Below, piece by piece: positions 1 through 10,604 of a DNA stretch of 64,000 bases. The stretch covers positions 1 through 64,000 of the forward strand of contig JAOVVO010000059.1 in the NCBI GenBank assembly GCA_028564675.1. Direction: 5' to 3'. The stretch is from Onchocerca lupi (taxonomy: Eukaryota > Nematoda > Chromadorea > Rhabditida > Onchocercidae). Each line of letters opens with the position of its first letter. The stretch's first letter is position 1. The notes beneath the pieces are model-generated. The model searched no databases and had not been told where the DNA came from. It saw only the letters and a list, made by a program, of their open reading frames with translations. The position numbers were made by a program, and so were the translations under genes.

Positions 1-511
1 TAGTAATCCGATAGCTCAATTTTTTTTTTTTTTTTTTTTTTTTGCGATATGCGATATCACTATTGCAAATGTTTTTCAATTAAAGATAAATTAAATGATT
101 TATAATTGATGCGATTTGTGATATTGCAAATTGCAAAACATTTCATTTAAAGATAAATGAATGATTTTTGTAAATTGATTGATTAATCTTTATGATATAG
201 AAAAAAAAAAGAAAAAAAAAAGAAAAAATGATGAAAATTTTTTGAAAAATAGAAATTAGAAAAAATTTTTGATAAATTAAGAAGTAATTGAAAAGTAAAA
301 TGTTCATAATTCAATCATTTGAGTAATAATAATGAAAAAATGAGAAAAAAAATTCATTTTAATAGTTTCAGTGATTCATTTATATGGCTTTATTAATATC
401 AAGCTTAATTTATATCTTATAATATTCATTAAAATTTTTAAATTATTTAATTACTTATTTTTCAAGTTTTTTTTTTTGGTGAAATTTTACAAAAAATAAA
501 CAAATTTTCAC
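1..511. other. Intron of the Notch gene at the left edge, no coding signal
   Basis: This stretch lies downstream of a donor-like site (GTGAAA) that closes the last visible Notch exon at 512, so it should be intron. It contains a 22-base T run (about 22-43) and several A/T-only tracts. I see no ankyrin-repeat coding sequence on either strand, so the next exon must lie outside the window. Confidence 0.6.
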
Positions 512-3500
512 CGGAGTTTTGATTGGAAAAATATCCATTGCCTGATCATGAAGTATAGTCCATTTTCTTTCATCTATTTTTTCATTTTCTGGATCAGGAA
601 TCATGTAAACTTCGATAAAATATTTTCCTTCTTTATTTTCATTAATTTTTTTAATTGATATACCATTATCTTGTGCATTTTCATTCTGATAATTGGATTT
701 TAACGGAGAATCTGAAGACATTAGTGATTCATTTTTGATTCTAAATTAATAAAAAATGAATTCATATATTTACATAAACCATCTGAAATTGTATCAGAAA
801 TGATAAATCAAATTGTATCAGAAATGATAAATCAGTTATATGATTTGATACTTACAACTATCGAGAGTAGGTGGAAACCACGTTCCAGCTACGTGAACTT
901 TTTTTTGTATCCGTCTTGCAAAATTTCGACGTTTGAAATTTCTATGAAGCGTAAATACGATAGCAATCATAATTGTTTGTATTACAAAACCCGAAATCAT
1001 ATAAATTATCCATTTCTTCAAATTTGTGGTACCAAATGGTAATTCAGCTTCAGCAGCGTATAATCGTGCACCAATACGTTGTAGAAGCTGAAAAAAAGGG
1101 AAAAAAAACGTGTAACTTCTACTTAAAACGTAAATCATTGATAAAGTATCAATAATTCCGTAATTCATGATTTTTAATAACTTACGTGCAAATTTTATCA
1201 TAATAGTTACAAAATTATTAATTTTGTTTTCGTAAAAATTAAATTTAATTATTCAAATTCAAAAAATATCTTACCTGATTTGAACTCATTGCACCTACAA
1301 AATTAGCAGCTTGTTCTATATCAGTAATTTGATATTTACAATCATCTCCTTTATGACATTGTTGTGTTTCTACATTTAAATATACTTTGGTACCATTTAA
1401 TCCTGTAAGAAAAAAAAAAAAAACTAATACTTCCTCGAATTTTTTTGATTTTTCAAATATTTTTGAAAAATTCAAATTGAATTTAATTAGTTGAAATAAG
1501 CATGAATTGATACATTCTGATTAAAGCAAGCATTAATAAAGTAACTTTCATTAATATCGATTCAATGTTTTTAGTAAATTTAAAGAATTTAGAAATAAGT
1601 AAACTATTTTGAAAATCTGTTTTCGAATAAATATTTAATTAAAATTTTTAGATATAATCAACCTTTTTCGTTTGAATTCCACGAATAAAATCGTTTATGA
1701 TTATGATTATCGATGGCAATTGTAACTCTTGCATGCAAATCTTGGCTCAAGATGAATTGCAAGATAGATGCATGCTTCAAGAATGCTTCTGATTTCAGAA
1801 GGATTATTAAAATCAAATTTCCTTCCAACTATAAATGAAGCAATTAAAATTATTTCTCTTTTGCAAGTTTAATAAATAATGATAAGTTTAATTTTTACTA
1901 TTGCTGATACAAACACTGTATGATATGGTATACGGTATACAGTAATCTGAATTAATTGCGACTAAAAATTAGCTCAAATCATGCCATATGTTACCACTTT
2001 TGTGAAATATAATATGTTAACTTCAAATGATTGTAAAATTGAAATTTATAAATGCGACTAATTTTTATCAATATGATAAGTTTTTCCATTATAGAAAGAA
2101 CGATTATCAGTTCCATTTTGTAGCTTTCTCCTGTGATAATCTAATATTACTACTACTGATTAATGTCATTAACCTAGAAAAATATTCCAGGTTGATCAGT
2201 TGAATAATTTTATTACAAACCTTTTTATAATTAATTTCTTGTTTACAATCTCTTCCATCAAAATAGCATTCTTCGGTAAAGCATTCTTTATCACAATAAC
2301 CATCATTGAAACGAAATGAACAATAATCTTCAAATAAACATGTTTCGATTTTTTTGTTGCAATCGAATCCATCGAAAAGACATTCAGAACGATCACATAC
2401 CTTTAAAAAAAAAAAAAAAAAATCTAAAAAATCAAAAATGATTCAGATCAAAATATCATTGACCTATTAAATGATGACCCGTGTGAATCAATCTTTCTTG
2501 TTTTGAAAACAAATGGTTCATTGCATGACCCGTATGAATCAATCTTTCTTTTCTTTTTAAACGAAGAATTAAGATTACAAGATTATTTTGAAGATAGAAA
2601 AAAAAAAAAAAAAAAAAAGACAAAAACAAAGAAAGAGATTCTCTACAACGAGATAATAATTTACAAAGTGCTACATTGGATTCTGATCGAAGGATTGCTC
2701 CTTGAATCTTGGATTCTGATCGAAGGATTTCTCCTTGAATCTTTTGCGAATTATTTCATAATTACTAACCGAATCGCATTTTTGATCATGAAATACTCGA
2801 CCACAAAAATCAGCAAATGGACAATGTTGAAATGGTTGTAAATGTGCGGTACAATCATATCCATCATAATGACATGTTGGATAGTTGCATTCTGAATCAC
2901 AAATATTATTTCCAGCTTTTAATGAACAATTATGAAGATAGCAAATTTGCTTCTCAAACGATTCTTCCAGATGATTATTTTCTAAGGTGATACGATGTTG
3001 CTTACACATACGACCTTCAAAACCTGGCGGACAAATCTTCTCACAATTTGTGCCATAAAAACCTGAAAAGAAAAAAAAAATCCAAAAAAAAAATGGAAAA
3101 AATCAAACAATAAAGGAAGAAAAAAAAATCGATCAAACAATTGAAGAAAAAAAAAATCGATCAAACAATTAAAGGAAGAAAAAAGAAAAAAAAGTCGACC
3201 AAAACAATTGAAGTCTTAGATACAATTCAAATTTGACTAATCCAGCTCATCCTAATTAATCTGCTTAAAAATCTATTCTATCATATAATCTATGAATATT
3301 GTATTTTTTAAAAAGCTATCAAAAAAAAATTTATGTTTATTCCTTTCAATTAAATTGACTATTTGAAAATATTTTTGACACATATGATATTTATTTAATT
3401 TGCAAAAAATTCGACTAAAAATCGCATTTTTTTTTTTTTGAAAAAACAATCGTATTTTCGCAAATGGAAATTCAATTATCAAAAAAAAAAAAAAAGAAAA

Positions 3501-5954
3501 AAAACTTTTCAAAACAAAAATTAATTAATTACCGTTTTGACAGATGCATTCATAACGATTACCGTAATCGAGACAGGTTCCTTCATTAATACATGGATTT
3601 GATTCACATTCATTATCATGATTCATACAGTATGGATCATCGTAACCTGGTGGACAATCACAGTACCATGAGCCAAACGTATTCACGCATATACCACCAT
3701 TAAAACAAGTTTTATCAAGCTAAACAAAAAAAAAAAAAATGATAAAACTTTAATAAATGTTTGTTATTAATTAATTACTTAATTTCTTTTGATTTTTATT
3801 CCAAAAAAAAAAAAAAAAAAAACAAATAGAAATGAAAGTTTCTTTGTATATATTAAAATAACAGTAAAATTTTTTTTCTTTTTAAATTTCTTTTTTAATA
3901 TATTGGTTGATTTTTATTTTTTGTTCATTGATTCCTTTTCTTGTTTCTTACACTATACGTATTTAATTTAATTTTTCGAATATTATTTTCAAAAGAAAAA
4001 ATCTTTTTAAGCATCATCAATATCTTTTAAAAAAAAATCAAATTAAATTGAATTAATTAATTTCTTTATTATTTTCTATTATTTGATTTTGATCAGTTTT
4101 TTCAATGTTTGTTTTGCATAAAATTGTATAAGTTTAATATACTGGATTTTTTGAATTATACTATTGAAGTTTTAATTGTTTAATTTTAATTTCAGATTTT
4201 TTAATCTACTTTTTCTTTTCAAATTTACTGTTTTTTTTTTCTGTAAAACTTATTATTCCACAATTTCATCCCACTTATTTGTAATACAAACTTTTTCATC
4301 TCTTTTTTTGTTGTATTAAAAAGAAAAATTTTTTTTCCATCTAACGATATTGCCACATATTTACAATGATTTGTTTATCTTTTCGAATTTTAAATTTAAT
4401 TTTAAAAATTTAGAAATTTGAAAACCTCAATACATTCATTGATATCAATGGCACAATTTTGACCTGTGGTACCTTGCATACAATTACAGGTATATTCACC
4501 ACTAGCTGTATCGGTGATACATTCGGAACTATTTCCACAAGGTTTCTGCATACAAGGATCATCCATATGACAAAATAAACCTGAAAGGTGACAAAATAAA
4601 CTTGTGAGAGATAAAATAAACTTGAAAGAGACAAAATAGACCTAAGAGACAAAATAAACCTGTGAGGGGACAAAATAAACCTAAGAGACAAAATAAACTT
4701 GAGAGGGGACAAAATAAACTTGAGAGGGGACAAAATAAACTTGAGAGGGACAAAATAAATCTGAATGAATTCAAAAAGATTCTCATGGATACAATCAAAG
4801 CATTCATTATATACTCATCCAGTTACTTAGTAAATGATCTTTGTGTGATTACTTTTTGGAATGTGTTGAAGTGTGAGAAAATTATTTGAACTTTGTTCTT
4901 TCATATTCGTAAAAAGTCTTTTTTTTCCTAACTTTTACTTTTTACATTTTACTTTTTTTACTAATTTTTACTTTTATTATTTTTCACCTTTTTGTTCAAC
5001 TTATGCTTTCCATATATAATGGAAATCTTTATATTAATTTTTTACTTTTTTGCTACTTTTTTATTTTTCTACTACTTTTTCTATTTCTTATTTTTTGCTA
5101 CTTTTTACTTTTTTTTTTTCCTTTCCACTTCTTATTATATGATTTGATTACTTTTCACTATTTTTTTTTACTTCAAACATTTCTATTTGTTACTTTTTAT
5201 TACGACTTATTTACGCAAATCGCTCCTATACAAAATAAAATTACAATTCCGATTTACGAATTAAATTTCGTAACAAACAAAAAAAAAAAAAAAGAAAAAA
5301 GAAACAAACCAATTTTTCCAGGTGGACAAATACAGGTATATTTAGCTATACCATCAAGACAGGTACTACCATAAGCACATGAATTATCCAAGCAATCATC
5401 ATCGTTTTGCGAACAATTCTTACCAGAATAACCATTTAGACAATAACATTCATAATCATTGATATCAATATTTACACATGTTCCACCATTTTTGCATAAA
5501 TTATTGTTAAATTTTTCACAATAACCTATAATGGTACCTGATTGCATAGAATTTTTCCCTGAAATTCAAATTATGTTTCAATTTAATTCCATTATTAATT
5601 TTAAATTATTCAAAATTCTAAAAAAAAAAAAAAAAAAAGAATTTATCTAAATGGGAATTTTAAAATTATAATTATAATTTGTGTGTTAAAATAAAAAAAT
5701 TTAATAAATGAATTTTTTTTTTTTTTTTTTTTAATTTGAGGAAATTTACATAAAATGAAAGATTTTAAAAATATATTAAAAACAAATATTTTATGATTGA
5801 TTTATAATATGCAAATAAAACAAATAGTTCAAAGAGCATTTTTGCCAGAGAGATTTTTCTAATTAATTAAATTGGAACATTTTAAATTCCAAAATTCACC
5901 TGCAACTGTTAAATAGCAATTGAGAAATATCAGTACGAAAAGTTGGATAAACAT
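512..5954 (-). CDS. lin-12/glp-1: LIN-12/GLP-1-type Notch receptor, partial (ankyrin repeats off the window)
   Basis: Single-pass receptor for DSL ligands whose cleaved intracellular part enters the nucleus and binds CSL (LAG-1). Nine exons join in phase: 5954-5900, 5558-5310, 4580-4426, 3719-3533, 3062-2770, 2400-2151, 1402-1275, 1087-856 and 711-512, giving 583 residues so far. In order they encode a signal peptide (MFIQLFVLIFLNC...), five EGF repeats plus half of a sixth, and three LNR repeats with the pattern CD..C....C.(Y/F)DG.DC. A NOD/NODP heterodimerisation region follows (RLNGTKVYLNVETQQ; ANFVGAMSSNQ), then one transmembrane helix (WIIYMISGFVIQTIMIAIVF) with a basic stop-transfer FKRRNFARR. 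The RAM motif GTWFPP is the CSL-binding site. Five EGFs is few; C. elegans LIN-12 and GLP-1 have ten or more. The start was chosen because it gives the signal peptide. The domain identity is clear. Which of lin-12 or glp-1 it corresponds to cannot be decided, and the 711 acceptor is less certain than the others. Confidence 0.94.
4569..4762. repeat. Minisatellite of 18-21 bp units overlapping a Notch exon start
   Basis: About ten tandem copies of a unit related to acaaaataaacttgagaggg lie in Notch intron 2. The leftmost copy contains the real splice acceptor and the first codons of exon 3 (4580). On the minus strand every copy keeps an AG just before TTTATTTTG or GTTTATTTTG, so the array consists of decoy copies of the intron-exon junction. 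Unit lengths vary between 18 and 21 bases. Confidence 0.9.
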
Positions 5955-7879
5955 ATTGCCAAATTAGTGATAATGATTGGTGATAATTAGTGATTGCTGG
6001 ATCAAAAATGATCAAATTATAGCCAAATCGAAGAGCTGAAACATTTTCTACCTTATAAAGATAATGAAAATAAAATAAAAATGGCCAATTTTAAAATTTG
6101 AAATTTCAAGCAAAAAATGCTACGAAGAGATTAATGCTGAAAATTTGTTGGCGGGAAGAAAGGTCAAAATTTTTCTAGAAACAAGCAAGTTAATAAATTT
6201 TTTCATCTTGTTCGCATAATTTAATTGCTAGGAATCAGTATAAGAAATAGATTGATGAAGGATTTAAAAAACTGATAAGAAAAGTGATTCAATGATAAGT
6301 AATAATGATGGATGGTGATTCTGAAGGATTAGTTATCAGAATAGTTAGAATAGTCTAGAATGTAATCATCTACAGATGATGGATGAAGATTCTAAAGGAT
6401 TAGTTATCAGAAAAGTCAGAATAGTTTAGAAATTCTTCGATTCTTCGAGCACTTTTGAAGCATCTCTCTTGTAATCATCTACAGATGATGGATGAAGATT
6501 CTGAAGGTACAATTATTGGAATGATGAAATCGTTTGTAGATTTTTCAATATCTTTGGTAATTTCGAAATACCTCTCGGAATCTTCTACAACTGCAAGAAT
6601 GAAATAATCTTTGACTATTTTGAAACTATTACCTGACATTTTAGAGAATGAAAAATAGGATAAATTAGATTCTCACGAAGAGATTCATTCGATTAAGTGA
6701 AAAAGTTAGCCTGAAACGATGGGAATACGATGAAACAATAGCAAGTTTCAGCGATTGTACGATAATTACTACAAAAAGCAATTAAGTATCAAAGAAGATG
6801 GAAAGATGTTTTTGTTGTTAATTTCTCATCAATTGTTTGCTTATTCCATTTTTCTCTTGGAAATTGAATTCTTTCACATGACTTAATTAAATGAATTTAA
6901 TTTTTTTCTCAAACTAAGAAAAAAAAAAAAAACTTTAAAAATAATTCGATTTATCGTGTGAACACGTTATCATTTTATCTGTGACAAATTCGTAAACAAA
7001 CTGATATTTGGAATTTCAAATGTTCAATTTTTTTTTTTCTTTATGGTTCAGATTAGTTATTAATCAATCAGGTGAACTTTGTATTTTTTTTTCAGTATAT
7101 TTTTAAAAATTAATGAAATGTTCATTGTATTTAATTGATGAATAATTACTAAACAATTTTCAAAGTTAATTAATCTCGCGATAATTAATTTTTTACATAA
7201 TTCTTTCTTTTTTTTTTTTTTTTAGAAATTGATCAATTTTTTGAAGTTAATTAAATTTTAATTTTGAAGAAAATCGTTGTTTTGCTTTTTATCAAATCTA
7301 GCTGTAGATTTGAATTTATAAATAACAAAATTAGCATATTTTTTGTCATATCTGATGTTATATAGAGATTTTTTAAAACAATAGCGACATCAAAATTTAA
7401 ATTTTCAAATTTTTCGAAAAAAAAAACAGATATGTATGAATTATACAGTATCAAATACTATGAATGATCATAGAAGTTTGATCGAATGTGATCATGATCA
7501 TAAAAGATCAGGAAGAAATTGCATGGAAAAAATTTTATTTCAAAATGATTTTCGAATTAATGGAATTTTTTTGCTTCTTCATTAGTATTTGCAATTTGAA
7601 ATCCTTTTAACAACTCTTCTTTTTGTTATTTTTACATGATATCTTTCATTTTCCGATTACACTTTTGGCTATACTATCTGAAATTTTTCATTTAAAATTA
7701 TTAAAATACAGAAAAGTTTCAGATTTACATTTTCTTTTTAAACTTTAATCATCTAGAATTTAGGAGCGATAGTTCTCAAACTTTTTCTCGTAATTCAATT
7801 TATATTTTATTTTGTTAAGATTTAAATTTTAGCTACTTTTTTCTTTTTTTTTTTTTTTTTTTTTTTTTTGGATTAAAGT

Positions 7880-7914
<35 letters not shown>

Positions 7915-8262
7915 AATGATAAAAAAAATTGTTAAATTGTTGAAAAAAATTGTTAAAAATTGTTTTAAGAAAAATTAAAATTGTTAAAAAAACTATTTTA
8001 AGTTGTTAAAAAAATCATTTAAAAAATTGTTAATTAATTTTTGCAATCGAATAAAACAACTTATTATCTACTACTTTTTTAAAATTTTAGTTTCTTTTCT
8101 TGAAATTAAAACGAATAATAATGTTAAAATGATAGAACTAATAGCAAAAGTTAATTAAAATATTTTTAAAGTGATTTTGTTGATAAAATGAAAGATTTAC
8201 CGCAAAAATTCACTGTTATAAAACATCGTAAGAATTTTACTGTAGCAAGATACTGTAAAAAT
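5955..8262. other. Intergenic region upstream of the Notch gene, with a dispersed repeat at 6304-6505
   Basis: No convincing exon on either strand. A block containing gatgatggatgaagattct and a following attagttatcagaa occurs two to three times between about 6304 and 6505, each copy diverged by a few bases. The 5' flank of the Notch start codon (5955-6060) should hold its promoter, but I recognise no specific element. Confidence 0.5.
7844..7912. repeat. Poly(T)26 / poly(A)26 inverted homopolymer pair
   Basis: A 26-base T run (7844-7869) is followed, after a short spacer and an 8-base T run, by a 26-base A run (7887-7912). The two runs could pair into a long A-T hairpin. This is the most symmetrical of the many homopolymer tracts in the window. 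Confidence 0.9.
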
Positions 8263-8305
8263 TTACTGTAACAAGATATTATGAAATTTACTGTAATAAG
8301 GCATA
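8204..8305. repeat. Four diverged tandem copies of a ~26 bp unit at the 3' end of the small membrane-protein gene
   Basis: The unit resembles aaatttactgtaacaagata and occurs about four times. Read on the minus strand it gives TTACAG followed by TAAATTT, i.e. repeated acceptor-like sites and in-frame stop codons. The predicted stop of the adjacent gene (8265-8263) lies inside the first copies met on the minus strand. Confidence 0.8.
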
Positions 8306-9594
8306 CCCATTCTACTTCCCATCGTCGTATAATCGTCGGTTTTGATATCAAATTCTTCGGTAATTCTATCTTCTTCTTCTTTGAAATGAATAAAATTTCC
8401 ATTTTCATCGATAGCACAACTTTCACAACATAAGCAACATTCGCATAGTACACGAAATGGTGGACAAATGCAACATAGCAACAAAACCGGTACTATAAAA
8501 AGCTTATCATTTATCATATCAGTGAAATAGAAAAAGCATATCATATCAGCAAAGTAGTAATATGTATATTATACCATTAAACTAATGACATAAATAATAT
8601 ATCAGTGCAAGGAATAACTTAATGAATCATATAAGTCAAGTAATAACATCTATATCATATCAACAAAATGATAAAAATAAGTTTTTAGTTTTTTTTAATA
8701 AGTTAAGTTTTAGTACAAATTAAGTTTCCTAACAAAAAATAAGTTCAATATGTATATTATCAGTAGAATTAGTAACATACATATCATATCAGTGCAAGAA
8801 GTAACTGCATATCATATCAGTGGAGTAGTAACATACATAGTTCATATCTATACGTTATCATATCAAATCAAATGATAATGATAAGAATATGAACTATGAA
8901 ACGGACATAATTTCATTTAAGTTTTAGCTCTTTTCCCGAACAGTCTCATAAATGCGAAATTTTAATTCGGTAACTACCACTCAATGATAGCTCTAATTTA
9001 TGATTAGAATAATGATCATTTATCAATCATCATTTATTGATCTATTGATCAGTTGTTATGTTCTGCATCAAAGAATCCAGTAAATTATCATCATTGAAAT
9101 CATAAATTATAGATAAATTATGCATAAAATAAAATCTTATTTTAATTTAATCAAGGTCAAATTCAGTCTACAAAATCATTTCTCTTTATCAGTTTCAATG
9201 TTCAATCTTCAATCCTATCAATAACTTCTTATTTCAATTTAATTGGAGTTTAGAAATTACAAATCCTTTAATATTGAAAAATTTCAAACTAATTAATGAA
9301 TTAATTACCAGCAGCTATAGCAATTATGCTAACGATCATAAGAAGGAAGAGCACAAACGGATTAAATCGTCGACAACATGCTAACATTTTTGTTTTCGGC
9401 TCACATGGTGTAAAATCGTACATAAAATGAGACCTGCCTTCAAGAATAATTGATCGGAAATTTTCAAATTTCATTTTTACTACAAAAATTAGTTGATCGC
9501 TCTTGATCACTTTCAATATTCAATCCTATCAATAATTCTTTATTTCAATTTAAATGACATCAAATTTAACTTTATTTCAATAAAAGTTTATTTT

Positions 9595-9635
<41 letters not shown>

Positions 9636-9952
9636 AGTTGGTCTATTTTATTCTGCAGATTTTTTATCAACATTTTTTATTTTATTTTATTCCATTTTTT
9701 ATTGCATTTCATTTTTCGCTCAATTCAGATTTAATTTATGAAGCCTTCAATGGTATCAAAAAAAGAAAACGTAGAGCTTATAAAATTTTGGCTTATTATT
9801 AAGTCTAGTCTACAAAACGAACATGGCCCAAAATATGGCGTCCAATCCGTTTGAGCATCCCATTCGTCTATATAAGCATTTTGATAGCCTGGTTTATGAC
9901 TTTGGCTCACAACAACAGTAGCAATAATAGGCAATGCTTCAATTAAATGCAT
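8263..9952 (-). CDS. Small single-pass membrane protein with Cys-rich juxtamembrane segment, family not recognised
   Basis: Three exons join in phase: 9952-9814, 9479-9309 and 8492-8263, for about 179 residues. The N-terminus (MHLIEALPIIATVVVSQ) is hydrophobic and may be a signal peptide. After it comes a short ectodomain with paired cysteines (FGPCSF...PCEPKTKMLACC). A strong membrane segment spans the exon 2/3 junction (FVLFLLMIVSIIAIAA|VPVLLL). Immediately after it is a dense cysteine cluster (CCICPPF..LCECCLCCESC), as in palmitoylated juxtamembrane regions, then an acidic tail (FKEEEDRITEEFDIKTDD). An in-frame TAG upstream of the start supports that ATG. The last exon has a possible donor at 8306 (ATGG|GTATGC), so the C-terminus could differ. 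I do not recognise an orthologous family and assign no function. Confidence 0.6.
9597..9633. repeat. Poly(T) run of 37 bases in intron
   Basis: Uninterrupted T run inside the intron between the first and second exons of the small membrane-protein gene (9480-9813). It reads as poly(A) on the transcribed strand. Confidence 0.95.
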
Positions 9953-10243
9953 TGTATACTAGGCTTTCTTTATATTTCAGCGATAGTTATTTTCGTTCTT
10001 TTGTGCTTTCAAATAGCTAAATAATTTGAAAATTTTTAGTCGAAACCAAATTTACAAACGATAAAATTCAATTTACATCACATCAATCCTTATTAACTCA
10101 ACTCATATGCTTGTTTTAAATTGTCAAAAAACTGCTTCTCAGTACTGACCAATTCCTGAGCAGTACTGTATTCAGTAGAAAAAGTTGTCGATAAATAAAC
10201 TAATAAAAATAATCAACAACATCACCACTTCAACTTTTGTATT

Positions 10244-10288
<45 letters not shown>

Positions 10289-10604
10289 TGAAACAAACTT
10301 AGTAGAAAAGCGACCGACCGTCGCGCGGATAGAAATTAATAGAAATAATTCGCAAATGATTTATAACTAATTTATAATTTGTGATAATGAATGAATGCAA
10401 ATATATTTTTTCCATATTGTACACTGATAAATGCGAGATATATTCATTACTTCCATCCTGAAAGTTTTTAGCTTATGGAATATGAGAAAAATATATCTTA
10501 ACATTGGCAGAAACAATACAAATGAATTCGATATCTACGGATGTTAATTTCAAATTTCACATATCTTTAATTTCAGACAATCATTAAAAACTAATATCTC
10601 CTAT
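9953..10604. other. Short intergenic region with a 39-base poly(A) run and a GC-rich spot
   Basis: Lies between the 3' end of the large nuclear-protein gene and the start of the small membrane-protein gene, both on the minus strand. It holds a 39-base A run (10246-10284), then 29 bases later a GC-rich near-palindrome around 10309-10328 (cgaccgaccgtcgcgcgg) that stands out from the AT-rich surroundings. No exon seen. The spacing of about 650 bases is compatible with an operon but too long to be strong evidence. Confidence 0.5.

Noticed and set aside
9493..9741. Plus-strand frame with a poly-Phe run
   Set aside because: The Phe run is the translation of the 37-base poly(T) tract.
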